This document shows positions 7,955 through 17,220 of a stretch of 64,000 bases of DNA, piece by piece. Source of the DNA: Aurantimonas sp965217685 (GTDB taxonomy: Bacteria; Pseudomonadota; Alphaproteobacteria; Rhizobiales; Rhizobiaceae); the NCBI GenBank assembly GCA_965217685.1, contig CBDCIZ010000003.1:2666001-2730000 (forward strand), read 5' to 3'. The translations under genes and the position numbers were made by a program. How positions within the stretch are numbered: position 1 is the stretch's first letter; each line of letters starts with the position of its first letter. Under the pieces are notes generated by a model. The model was not told the origin of the DNA. It worked only from the letters and a program-made list of their open reading frames with translations, and did no database searches.

Positions 7955-9010
7955 ATGGAGTCTTCCGATCCCTGCCCTTGTCCGACCGAGCCTTTGGTAA
8001 TGCTGGCGAAAAAGGTTTTCAAAGCCTTGGGCGGCACAGAGACGTCGGTGTTCGCGCAAGGCCTCGATCTGCGGTATGAGTGGGTCTATAATGCCGAAGG
8101 GTCCTGGCTGGGGTCGGCCGAAACGGGCTCGCTCGACAGTACTCTTCTGTCGGCAGCCGCTGCGGAGCGTTCCGACCGCCTGAAACTCGATGTGATCCAA
8201 ACCGGAGAACCGGCGCGTTTCGAACTGGCGACGAGCCAAGGGCCGGTGGTTCGTTGGTACGACATTCGCGTCGATGCCGACCGGGACGAAGATGGAAAAA
8301 TCTGTGGCGTCCTCGGGACCTGCGTGGAGATCACCGATCAGAAACGCCGTGAGGAGACGCTGAAGACGCTGCTGCGGGAACTGTCTCATCGCTCCAAGAA
8401 TTTGCTTGCGATCATCCAGAGCCTCGCCAGCCAGACGGCGCGTCATTCCGTGACCGTGCCGGAGTTTCTCGTGCGGTTTCGCGGCCGCATTCAGTCTCTC
8501 GCCTATTCTCAGGACATCGTCACCGACACCGACTGGCGCGGCGCCGACATGGAAAGCCTCGTTGTCTTGCAGGTGGAACGCTACGCACCCGATGGAATGG
8601 AGCAGATCTCCGTCGACGCGCACAATGTGTATCTCTCACCGACCGCGTCGCTGCATGTCGGTCTGGCACTGCACGAATTGGCGGTCAACGCGGCGTCCTA
8701 TGGTTCGTTGTCGGTACCTGGCGGACGGGTCGACATCTCGACCCGCTTCGATGAGCGTGATGGCGAGACCGTGCTGGTTCTGGACTGGCAGGAGCGCAAC
8801 GGACCGCGCGTGCGCTCCGAGCGCGATCCGCGCTTCGGTACGTCGACGCTGGAGCGGATCGTTCCGAACGCCGTCGGCGGCGAGGCAGAACTCGAATATC
8901 TGGTCGACGGCATCCGGTATCGGTTGGTTATCCCGGAGTCCCAGTTTGAAGTCACGGACGCTGTCGTTTCAGAGCCGCAAAAGGCCGAAAACTCCGGAGC
9001 CGGACATTAG
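7955..9010 (+). CDS. HWE-family sensor histidine kinase, probable PhyR kinase
   Basis: 351 residues from the ATG at 7955 (a TTG three codons earlier is possible). An N-terminal PAS-like domain (about 35-127, ending GVLGTCVEITDQ) is followed by the HWE dimerisation helix with phospho-acceptor His145 in ELSHRSKNLLAIIQSL. The ATPase domain has Asn245 in HELAVNAASYGSLS and the defining WxE as W278-Q-E280 in LDWQERNG. There is no transmembrane segment, so it is a cytosolic sensor. HWE/HisKA2 kinases commonly phosphorylate PhyR, and the position right after phyR supports that. The signal sensed is unknown. Confidence 0.88.
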   Translation: MESSDPCPCPTEPLVMLAKKVFKALGGTETSVFAQGLDLRYEWVYNAEGSWLGSAETGSLDSTLLSAAAAERSDRLKLDVIQTGEPARFELATSQGPVVRWYDIRVDADRDEDGKICGVLGTCVEITDQKRREETLKTLLRELSHRSKNLLAIIQSLASQTARHSVTVPEFLVRFRGRIQSLAYSQDIVTDTDWRGADMESLVVLQVERYAPDGMEQISVDAHNVYLSPTASLHVGLALHELAVNAASYGSLSVPGGRVDISTRFDERDGETVLVLDWQERNGPRVRSERDPRFGTSTLERIVPNAVGGEAELEYLVDGIRYRLVIPESQFEVTDAVVSEPQKAENSGAGH

Positions 9011-9174
9011 CGACGCCGCTTCGGGCCGAATGTTGCAGGTTATTGGCGAAGGCGATGCCGTCAGAGCGGCCGGTCGGATATGAAGCAGCATCCTGTCGAT
9101 CGAATGAATCCTCCGATCGCATAACAAGGTTGCAAATGGAACCGATCAAATTGGGACGCCATCAAGCGATATCT

Positions 9175-9199
9175 GGAACGACTTCCTCTTCGGCACGTT
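9175..9199 (+). promoter_or_regulatory. EcfG promoter of the small secreted protein gene
   Basis: GGAAC (9175-9179), 16 bases, CGTT (9196-9199): a perfect consensus match. The expected transcript start falls about 15 bases before the start codon at 9222, and AAAGGAGAAG sits in between as ribosome binding site. Confidence 0.78.
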
Positions 9200-9221
9200 T
9201 AATAGCCAAAGGAGAAGTTTC

Positions 9222-9512
9222 ATGGAACATATTGCGGCGTTCATGTTGTTGGTGGGTTGTTCGGGTAACGCAGCGAGCTGCACCGAGATTCCAGTGCCGG
9301 TTCCAGCCTACAGGTCGGTTGCTGACTGTCAGCGCGATTTGCCGCTACAAATTCGTTTGAGCGATTCAGTGAACACTCAGGTGCTCGGCGCTTGCAAGGC
9401 CGTCGACTCTTCGGTCTTCGAACAGTCGGCGACGATCGACTGGGCCGTCAGCCGGCAAGGCCAGCTGCTGATCACCTTTAACACAGACCCGCAGATGGTT
9501 GCCTCACGCTAA
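9222..9512 (+). CDS. Small exported Cys-containing protein, probable EcfG regulon member
   Basis: 96 residues. A short hydrophobic N-terminus (MEHIAAFMLLVGCSGNA) looks like a minimal signal sequence, followed by four cysteines in all (13, 20, 37, 58) that could pair in the periplasm. No catalytic motif or known domain is recognised. The gene has a very strong ribosome binding site (AAAGGAGAAG) and a perfect EcfG promoter 23 bases upstream of the start. Its position immediately after the phyR-kinase pair also ties it to the stress response. Function unknown; the regulatory assignment is firmer than any biochemical one. Confidence 0.68.
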   Translation: MEHIAAFMLLVGCSGNAASCTEIPVPVPAYRSVADCQRDLPLQIRLSDSVNTQVLGACKAVDSSVFEQSATIDWAVSRQGQLLITFNTDPQMVASR

Positions 9513-9626
9513 ACGACGGTTTCATCATTTCTTTAGTCGACAGGTTTTTCATATAGGCCAATCGCTGCTTCAGAAGGTGTATGGTTCAGCGAGGCTTTAA
9601 CAAACAGTTGGCGGGGTCCGTCAATT

Positions 9627-9662
9627 CCAAAAGATGCAATAAGGCCAAAAGATGCGATAAGG
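9627..9662. repeat. 18-bp tandem duplication
   Basis: Two adjacent 18-base copies (CCAAAAGATGCAATAAGG and the same with one A to G change) lie in the gap between two small genes. Nothing shows a function; it may be replication slippage. Confidence 0.75.
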
Positions 9663-9789
9663 ATTGGCTTGTTCGGGGCCTCGGCGGTAGGATAGTAACG
9701 CAGGCAACAGACAATGATGTCTGCGGGTCATGGAACCCAATAGGTAGGTCCAGCATTTATAAGTGGGACGAAGTTTGGAGAGGTTGATA

Positions 9790-10074
9790 ATGTTTAAGAA
9801 ACTGTCGCTTGTCGCCGTCACGGCGTTGACCTTGGCCGGTGCCGGCTGCACGACCGAGGACCGCTATACGGCGGGTGGCGCAGGTATTGGCGCTCTTGGC
9901 GGTGCTGCGATCGGTGCCGGCGTTTCCGGTGATGCGAAGGGTGCTCTGATTGGTGGTGCCCTCGGCGCGGGTGCAGGCGCGATTGCCGGTAATGTGATTG
10001 GTCGCTCTCAGTCGCGTCCGGGTTATTGCCGCTATTCGGACGGCAACGTCTATCGTTGCCCATCGGGCTACTGA
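9790..10074 (+). CDS. Glycine-zipper envelope protein
   Basis: 94 residues. The N-terminus (MFKKLSLVAVTALTLAGAGC) is a signal peptide ending in a Cys; the lipobox is imperfect because Gly replaces Leu at -3, so lipidation is uncertain. Residues 31-66 are a run of G-x-x-x-G repeats (AGIGALGGAAIGAG, ALGAGAGAIAG), the glycine-zipper pattern of YMGG-like and 17-kDa antigen proteins that pack in membranes. The tail RPGYCRYSDGNVYRCPSGY has two cysteines. The start at 9790 gives a proper signal peptide. A strong terminator follows, so it is probably a single-gene unit. Confidence 0.8.
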   Translation: MFKKLSLVAVTALTLAGAGCTTEDRYTAGGAGIGALGGAAIGAGVSGDAKGALIGGALGAGAGAIAGNVIGRSQSRPGYCRYSDGNVYRCPSGY

Positions 10075-10104
10075 TTCAAGTCGCGCCAAGGCGTGATTTG
10101 GCGA

Positions 10105-10133
10105 GCCGTCGGGGTAGAACCCGGCGGCTTTTT
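10105..10133 (+). terminator. Rho-independent terminator
   Basis: A 9-bp stem (GCCGTCGGG / CCCGGCGGC, one G-U pair), 6-base loop and TTTTT, 31 bases after the glycine-zipper gene. Confidence 0.85.
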
Positions 10134-10318
10134 CGTGTCTGGCTTTTCAATCTTATTGTTCAAGGACAATATGGTTCAGACGGTCGTTCGGCATTGAAAA
10201 TTCCTGATTTTCAACGCTCAGACTCGTGAGTTTTCACGGCTGATGCTGCTGGTTGCAGGCTCTCCGTCATCCGGGCATGGTGCCGCATCGCGTTTGTGGT
10301 GTTTAAAGGACCAAGAGA

Positions 10319-10657
10319 TTGTTTCAGCCTGTCTTGAGGCCGATCGGCCGCCAGAACTTCCGCCGGTCCAATCTGAAGCTGCAAGCCTTGGCGGTTTTCG
10401 GTCTTGTGGCGGTGGTATGTCTGGCTGGATGCGGCAATTCCCAGGCAGGACGTCCCGCCGTGCTGGGCGCGGTCTTCGGTCTCGAGGATGCCGACGTGGC
10501 ACCGTTCAAGGTGGGCAAGATTCCCGACCCAGTCGTGCAGCCGAACGACAAGGTGCTCGGCCAGGCGGCCAACAATCCCGGCCAGTGCATCTATGTGCGC
10601 GGTACGAACAATCGCCGTTTCCGCGCCAATTGCCCGGACGGCTATGTCGCGCCGTAA
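10319..10657 (+). CDS. Small lipoprotein
   Basis: 112 residues using the TTG at 10319, which has AAAGGA eight bases upstream; no ATG is available before the signal sequence. A long basic N-region precedes the hydrophobic core and the lipobox CLAGC, with the lipidated Cys near residue 38. The mature part is short and ends QCIYVRGTNNRRFRANCPDGYVAP, with two cysteines, resembling the tail of the glycine-zipper protein just upstream. No domain is recognised. Probably an outer-membrane lipoprotein of unknown role; the start codon is the least certain point. Confidence 0.6.
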   Translation: MFQPVLRPIGRQNFRRSNLKLQALAVFGLVAVVCLAGCGNSQAGRPAVLGAVFGLEDADVAPFKVGKIPDPVVQPNDKVLGQAANNPGQCIYVRGTNNRRFRANCPDGYVAP

Positions 10658-10753
10658 GTCTTCAATGCATGAGGTGCGGACCTTGGGGTAAGCGTATGCG
10701 ATCCCGGTGCGTGAACCCATGTATGACCCACATTTAATTCAACGTCCGGCACC

Positions 10754-11611
10754 TCAACGCCCGGCACCGTTCTTGACCAGGTCGACGAAGGCAATTCGGT
10801 AGCCGCCGGCCTCCGGTTCGACGGACTGCGGGAATTCGATCCGGCGGATCATGTCGCCGCGCACGATCTCGAAGCCGCGGCTGTCCATGGTGGCGATCCG
10901 CCAGCCGGTGCCGTCGCAGCCCTTCGACGCCGCGATTTCGTCGATCGAGCCGGCGTGGTCGGCATTCATGTGATCGCGTGCCCGGATCGCGGTCGCCTGA
11001 AGTTCGGGCGTCGCCGCATCGATCAAATCCTCCGGCTGAAGCTCGAAGGCCTTCGCGAAGCCGCCGTTCAGCGAGGCGGTGGTCGGTTCGAGCCGCACGA
11101 AGAAGAAGTCGGGAAAATCGACGTACAGCGCCGCTTTCGGATGTCGCGCCAGCGTGCGCTCGCGCAACGCGGCCCTTTCGGCGTCGTCGAGCCCAATGCG
11201 TTGGGCATCGGCAAAGATGGTCATGCGCGGATGGGCCAGCGGATCGCCCTTGCCGGGCCGCCCGACGAGCAGCGAACACCGTCGGTCCGCGGCGAGCGCC
11301 GTTGCATGAAGTGACAGGCCGGAGAGCAAAAGCACGGGCCGACCCTCGAAGTCGGTTGCGACGAGAACGCGGCTTGCTGCCGGGTATCCGTCGTCAGGCC
11401 GCAGCACAGCAAGAACGGCCTCGCGGGCGCTTCGCAACAGGTCGCGGGCAAGGCGCCGTGCATCGGCGTCGACTATCTGCAAAAGCTGCGATTGCGGATT
11501 TCCGTGGCTTTGCGCATCGGATGTCGCGTCGCGGCTCGCCGACATGGGATCGCCGGGGAATGCTTCGACGGCGGGACGGTTTTCGGGTGGGTGTAAGGGC
11601 GAACGGGTCAT
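10754..11611 (-). CDS. HugZ-like pyridoxamine 5'-phosphate oxidase-fold protein with DUF2470 domain
   Basis: 285 residues from the ATG at 11611 (ATG at 11545 is possible). The first domain is the split beta-barrel of the FMN-binding PNPOx family (AAVLRPDDGYPAASRVLV-like strand, then LLLSGLSLHATAL and LARHPKAALYVDFPDFFF). The C-terminal domain has RDHMNADHAGSIDEIAA, the His-containing motif of DUF2470 found in HugZ/HutZ heme-utilisation proteins. It may bind or degrade heme, but the same fusion occurs in proteins of unknown role, and no heme uptake genes are nearby. It is divergent from the mrp gene. Confidence 0.78.
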   Translation of the reverse strand: MTRSPLHPPENRPAVEAFPGDPMSASRDATSDAQSHGNPQSQLLQIVDADARRLARDLLRSAREAVLAVLRPDDGYPAASRVLVATDFEGRPVLLLSGLSLHATALAADRRCSLLVGRPGKGDPLAHPRMTIFADAQRIGLDDAERAALRERTLARHPKAALYVDFPDFFFVRLEPTTASLNGGFAKAFELQPEDLIDAATPELQATAIRARDHMNADHAGSIDEIAASKGCDGTGWRIATMDSRGFEIVRGDMIRRIEFPQSVEPEAGGYRIAFVDLVKNGAGR

Positions 11612-11768
11612 GACCGCTTTATAGGGCAGATGTCGGTGCTTCGGCAGCCGATCACACTGCCGCGGTTGCAAATGACGTCGACCCGCGCCACGTCCGGACC
11701 ACTTCGCGACCGGAGAAATGCTGCAACACGGCGCCGACTATGCCGCGAGTTCGAAAGGGAGACGAGAA

Positions 11769-12980
<1,212 letters not shown>

Positions 12981-13082
12981 ATGGTCAAAAATTGTGCTTG
13001 CATGAATTAAGCCGAACGTGTCGGATGCCGACCTTCGGCGGGCGCTGAAGCCCGCCATCGCTTATCGATGGAGACGCCCTTC

Positions 13083-14678
13083 ATGAAACTCATCACCCGG
13101 CTGCTTGCCGCTACCGCCTTGACGCTGGCGTTCGGTTCGGCCGCTTCGGCCAAGACCCTCGTCTACTGTTCCGAAAGTTCACCCGAGGGCTTCGATCCGG
13201 CGCTTTATACAGCCGGCACGACATTCGATGCGTCTTCGCGCACGGTCTACAACCGGCTGGTCGAGTTCAAGCACGGCTCCACCGAAACCGAGCCCGGTCT
13301 CGCCGAATCCTACGATGTCTCCGAGGATGGCGCGGTCTACACCTTCAAGCTGCGCCCCGGCGTCAAGTTCCAGACCACGGACTTTTTCACGCCGACCCGC
13401 GAGATGAACGCCGACGACGTGGTCTTTTCCTTCGACCGGCAGCTGAACGCTGACAATCCCTGGAACGCATACGTCGCCGGCGCGAGCTACGAATATGCAG
13501 CGGGCATGGGCTTTCCCGATCTGATCAAGTCGGTCGAGAAAGTCGACGACATGACGGTGAAGTTCACACTGGCCCATCCCGAGGCGCCCTTCATCGCCGA
13601 TCTTGCGATGGATTTTTCCTCGATCGTGTCGAAGGAATATGCCGACCAGCTTCAGAAGAACGACCAGATGGCGCAGTTGAACCAGCAGCCCCTCGGCACC
13701 GGACCCTTCCAGTTCGTCGCCTATCAGCCGGACGCGGTGATCCGCTATGCGGCCTTCCCGGATTACTTCAAGGGCAAGCAGCCGATCGACGACCTGATCT
13801 TCGCGATCACCACCGACGCATCGGTGCGCGTCCAGAAGCTGGCCGCCAACGAATGCCAGGTCACGCGCTATCCGAACGCGGCCGACGTCGCTTCCCTCCA
13901 GGCGAACGATCAGTTGACCGTGCTCGGGGCGGAAGGCCTGAACCTCGCCTATCTCGCGTACAACACGACGCAGCCGCCCTTCGACAAGGTCGAGGTTCGC
14001 AAGGCCATCAACATGGCCGTCAACAAGCAGGCGATCGTCGACTCGGTTTTCCAGGGCGCGGCGACCGTCGCCAAGAATCCTATTCCGCCGACGATGTGGT
14101 CCTATAACGACGCGGTGAAGGACGATGCCTACGACCCGGAGGCCGCCAAGAAGATGCTGGAGGACGCCGGCGTCGAGAACCTTTCGATGAAGCTCTGGGC
14201 GATGCCCGTCTCGCGCCCATACATGTTGAACGCGCGACGCGCCGCCGAGCTGATGCAGGCCGACTTGAAGAAGGTCGGCGTCAACGCCGAGATCGTGTCC
14301 TACGAGTGGGCCGAATATCTCGACAAATCGAAGGCCAAGGACCGCGACGGCGCCGTTATTCTGGGCTGGACCGGCGACAATGGCGATCCGGACAACTTCC
14401 TCGACACGCTGCTCGGCTGCGATGCGGTCGGCGGCAACAACCGCGCGCAGTGGTGCAACAAGGAGTTCGACGATCTCGTCACCAAGGCGAAGACCGAGTC
14501 CGACCAGGGCGCCCGCACCAAGCTCTACGAGCAGGCGCAGGTCATCTTCAAGAAAGAAGCACCCTGGATGACCATCGACCATTCGAAGGTTTTCGTCCCG
14601 ATGCAGAAATCGGTCACCGGTCTCGTGCAGGACCCGCTCGGCTATATCCGCTTCGACGACGTCGACATCGCGCAGTAA
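13083..14678 (+). CDS. Peptide/nickel-type ABC transporter substrate-binding protein (SBP_bac_5)
   Basis: 531 residues. The ATG at 13083 has GGAGA upstream and starts a typical signal peptide (about 1-22, ending ASAKT). The mature protein is a family-5 binding protein: TLVYCSESSPEGFDP at the start, then the conserved DGAVYTFKLRPGVKF segment and LGWTGDNGDPDNFL late in the sequence, close to DppA of E. coli. It would capture di- or oligopeptides (heme and related ligands are also known for DppA) in the periplasm. It heads an operon with two accessory enzymes and the permease and ATPase genes. Confidence 0.92.
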   Translation: MKLITRLLAATALTLAFGSAASAKTLVYCSESSPEGFDPALYTAGTTFDASSRTVYNRLVEFKHGSTETEPGLAESYDVSEDGAVYTFKLRPGVKFQTTDFFTPTREMNADDVVFSFDRQLNADNPWNAYVAGASYEYAAGMGFPDLIKSVEKVDDMTVKFTLAHPEAPFIADLAMDFSSIVSKEYADQLQKNDQMAQLNQQPLGTGPFQFVAYQPDAVIRYAAFPDYFKGKQPIDDLIFAITTDASVRVQKLAANECQVTRYPNAADVASLQANDQLTVLGAEGLNLAYLAYNTTQPPFDKVEVRKAINMAVNKQAIVDSVFQGAATVAKNPIPPTMWSYNDAVKDDAYDPEAAKKMLEDAGVENLSMKLWAMPVSRPYMLNARRAAELMQADLKKVGVNAEIVSYEWAEYLDKSKAKDRDGAVILGWTGDNGDPDNFLDTLLGCDAVGGNNRAQWCNKEFDDLVTKAKTESDQGARTKLYEQAQVIFKKEAPWMTIDHSKVFVPMQKSVTGLVQDPLGYIRFDDVDIAQ

Positions 14679-14704
14679 GCGGTTAGATCCTCGAAGTCAT
14701 GTTC

Positions 14705-14732
14705 GAAAGGGGCGGCTGAAGTCGCCCCTTTC
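14705..14732 (+). terminator. Stem-loop between the binding protein and downstream operon genes
   Basis: A perfect 10-bp stem (GAAAGGGGCG / CGCCCCTTTC) with an 8-base loop but only a short T stretch. Such structures after binding-protein genes commonly keep the binding protein in excess over the permease. Confidence 0.6.
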
Positions 14733-14772
14733 GTCATGCGGCGAAACCTTTACTCGCAAATTCCAGAGCGCC

Positions 14773-15618
14773 ATGACTGCCACGCATCCCTTCCATTCCC
14801 GCATCCTCCTCGCCTTCGACTTCGACTGGACGCTCGCGGTCGACAGCTTCGAATCCCTTGTTGCAACGCTTGGCTTCGATGTGGAGGAGTGGAAGGAGAA
14901 ACATTATCACCGGCTTGGCAATGACGGTTGGGACGACATCCTCGCCAAGGTCGAGGGTCTGCGCGAAGTTGCCGTCGCGGCGGGAAAACGCGTCGACATG
15001 GACAGCGTCGCCAAGGCCGGTGCTGCGACCCTTGGATTCGAGGATGCCCAAACCATGCCGGCCCGGTTGCGCGAGGTCGCCGGGGCGATCGATCCCGGCA
15101 TCGAGCTGGAATTTGCCATCGTCTCGTCGGGCTTCGCCGATCTCGTCGGCGCCCATGCCATCGCGGGGGCCTTCGACAGCGTCCATGCCTCGGCCTTCCA
15201 TGTCGATGACGGCCATGTGGTCGGGGTCAAGCGGATGCTCTCCCACCCCGAAAAGGTCCGCTACATCCAGGCGCTCGCCAAAGGCATCGGCACGGACGGC
15301 TCCAACAGCCCCGCGCGCACCGATAAGGATCTGCCGGAGGAAGAGCTGCGCGTCGCCTTCGATCAGCTGATCTATGTCGGCGACGGCGCATCGGACCTGC
15401 AGGCCTTCGAATTCGTTCGTGATGCCGGTGGTTTCGCCATTGCCGTGTCGCGCGACGGCGAATTCTCGGCAGAAAAGGAAATGCACAAGAACCAGCGGCC
15501 GGATGCGCTGGCGCCTCCCGGCTATGCCGACGGAGCGCCGCTCTTCGAGCTCCTCGCGCTGGCGGTGCGCTCCCATGCGACCCGCATCGCGCTGCGCCGC
15601 AAGGGCGCCGACCGTTGA
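14773..15618 (+). CDS. HAD superfamily hydrolase
   Basis: 281 residues. Motif I is FDFDWTLAVDS (about residues 15-25) with the nucleophile and acid aspartates in DFDWT, motif II is IVSSGF, and motif IV is YVGDGASDLQAF with the Mg-binding aspartates. This is a phosphoserine-phosphatase-like HAD protein, probably a cytosolic phosphatase; the substrate is not evident. It sits inside the peptide transporter operon, and its stop overlaps the start of the acetyltransferase gene. The family is certain, the specific function is not. Confidence 0.85.
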   Translation: MTATHPFHSRILLAFDFDWTLAVDSFESLVATLGFDVEEWKEKHYHRLGNDGWDDILAKVEGLREVAVAAGKRVDMDSVAKAGAATLGFEDAQTMPARLREVAGAIDPGIELEFAIVSSGFADLVGAHAIAGAFDSVHASAFHVDDGHVVGVKRMLSHPEKVRYIQALAKGIGTDGSNSPARTDKDLPEEELRVAFDQLIYVGDGASDLQAFEFVRDAGGFAIAVSRDGEFSAEKEMHKNQRPDALAPPGYADGAPLFELLALAVRSHATRIALRRKGADR

Positions 15619-16139
15619 GCCGGGCCGCGGCCCTGTCCGGCGGCGAGCCGCTGATCCGCGACGCGCGGCTGGACGATGCCCCCGCCATCGCGCGGCTGTG
15701 GCACGACGGCTGGCAGGACGCCCATACCGGCCGGGTGCCGGATGCGCTTCTGCGCCATCGCGATGCAGCCGGTTTTGCGCGTCGTGCCGGAGACCGGTTG
15801 CAGGATGTGCGCCTCGCCGAAATTGCCACCGTGCTCGCCGGCTTTGTGCGCGTGAAGGATGACGAGCTCGAGCAGGTTTTCGTCGACCGGCCGTACCGCG
15901 GCGGCTCTGTGTCGTCGGCTCTCATGCGGGCCGGTGAGACTCTTCTCGCGACCCGCGGCATCCGCACCGCCTTTCTCGTCGTCAATCCGAAGAACGAGCG
16001 GGCGATCGCCTTCTACGAAAAGATCGGCTGGGCCCGCGTCGGTCGTGTCGACTACGGCGCGGAAACCGCCGAGGGGAATTTCACCATGTCGATTCTGCGA
16101 ATGGAGAAATCCGTGTCGCCTTACTGCGAGGACCGCTAG
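15615..16139 (+). CDS. GNAT family N-acetyltransferase
   Basis: 174 residues from a TTG at 15615 that overlaps the HAD stop codon (TTGA), so translation is probably coupled. The GNAT fold is recognisable: IRDARLDDAPAIARLW at the N-terminus, VDRPYRGGSVSSALM as the acetyl-CoA loop (normally Q/RxxGxG/A) and VNPKNERAIAFYEKIGW near the end. It would transfer an acetyl group to an amine or amino acid. The next gene, the permease, begins at the base after its stop. Embedded in a peptide uptake operon it may act on an imported compound; that is inference. Confidence 0.82.
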   Translation: MSRAAALSGGEPLIRDARLDDAPAIARLWHDGWQDAHTGRVPDALLRHRDAAGFARRAGDRLQDVRLAEIATVLAGFVRVKDDELEQVFVDRPYRGGSVSSALMRAGETLLATRGIRTAFLVVNPKNERAIAFYEKIGWARVGRVDYGAETAEGNFTMSILRMEKSVSPYCEDR

Positions 16140-17147
16140 ATGCAACGCTTTCTTCTGTCGCGCATCCTCGTCCTGATTCCGACCTTCATCGGCGTGTCGA
16201 TCGTCGCCTTCGCTTTCATCCGCCTTCTGCCGGGCGACCCGATCGAGTTGATGTCCGGCGAGCGGGTGATGGCACCGGAGCGCCACGCCGCGATCATGCA
16301 TGCGCTGGGCTACGACCGCTCCATCTTCGTGCAATATTTCGATTACCTCTTCGGCCTGTTCCGTGGCGATTTCGGCACCTCGATCGTCACCAAGCGCGGT
16401 GTGGCCGGCGAGTTCTTCGGCCGCTTTCCGGCAACGCTCGAACTCTCCGGTTGCGCCATCGTCATCGCCATCGTGCTGGGCATCCCCGCCGGCGTCATCG
16501 CCGCCGTCAAGCGCGGCTCTTGGTTCGACCAGGGTGTCATGGGCGCGGCGCTCGTCGGCTATTCCATGCCGATCTTCTGGTGGGGCCTGCTGCTCATCAT
16601 CCTGTTCTCGGGCATCCTGCACTGGACCCCTGTCTCGGGACGAATTTCGCTGATGTACTTCTTCCCGTCCGGCACCGGTTTCATGCTGCTCGACTCGTTG
16701 ATGTCCGGCCAGAAGGGCGCTTTCACTTCGGCTCTGTCGCATCTCGTGCTGCCGTCGATCGTGCTTGCCACCATTCCGCTCGCCGTCATCGCCCGCCAGA
16801 CCCGCTCGGCGATGCTGGAGGTGCTGGGCGAGGACTATGTCCGCACCGCCCGCGCCAAGGGCCTCGACAAGCTGCGCGTCGTCGGCGTTCATGCGCTGCG
16901 CAACGCGCTGATCCCGGTGGTGACCACGATCGGCCTGCAGGTCGGCGTGCTGATGGCCGGCGCGATCCTCACCGAGACGATCTTCTCCTGGCCGGGGATC
17001 GGCAAGTGGATGGTCGACAGCGTGTTTCGCCGCGACTACCCGGTGGTGCAGGGCGGCCTCTTGCTCATCGCCATGGTGATCATGTTCGTAAACCTTCTGG
17101 TCGACCTGACCTACGGCATCATCAATCCCCGCGTCCGGGCGCGCTAG
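16140..17147 (+). CDS. Peptide ABC transporter permease (DppB type)
   Basis: 335 residues with about six transmembrane helices. The N-terminal MQRFLLSRILVLIPTFIGVS is the family signature start, and the EAA loop that contacts the ATPases is at RTARAKGLDKLRVVGVHALR. It is the first inner-membrane subunit of the transporter. Its ATG follows the GNAT stop with no gap. Downstream a palindromic intergenic repeat separates it from the second permease gene. Confidence 0.92.
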   Translation: MQRFLLSRILVLIPTFIGVSIVAFAFIRLLPGDPIELMSGERVMAPERHAAIMHALGYDRSIFVQYFDYLFGLFRGDFGTSIVTKRGVAGEFFGRFPATLELSGCAIVIAIVLGIPAGVIAAVKRGSWFDQGVMGAALVGYSMPIFWWGLLLIILFSGILHWTPVSGRISLMYFFPSGTGFMLLDSLMSGQKGAFTSALSHLVLPSIVLATIPLAVIARQTRSAMLEVLGEDYVRTARAKGLDKLRVVGVHALRNALIPVVTTIGLQVGVLMAGAILTETIFSWPGIGKWMVDSVFRRDYPVVQGGLLLIAMVIMFVNLLVDLTYGIINPRVRAR

Positions 17148-17160
17148 CACTTTGTTTTGC

Positions 17161-17205
17161 GCATGATGCGGGCGGGAAACCGGTTCCCACTTTCCCTCAT
17201 CATGC
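17161..17205. repeat. Rhizobiales-type palindromic intergenic repeat
   Basis: 45 bases with ends GCATGATG / CATCATGC and a palindromic centre (GGGAAACCGGTTCCC at 17174-17188). It lies between two co-transcribed permease genes and ends just before the ribosome binding region of the second. Repeats of this shape (GCATGAT...CCGGTTTCC...ATCATGC) are widespread in rhizobial genomes. Confidence 0.75.
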
Positions 17206-17220
17206 TTTAGGAGCACCGCG

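Noticed and set aside
11718..11768. ATG start for the Mrp gene 17 codons upstream
   Set aside because: The TTG at 11769 has a better ribosome binding site and gives the N-terminus expected for the family.
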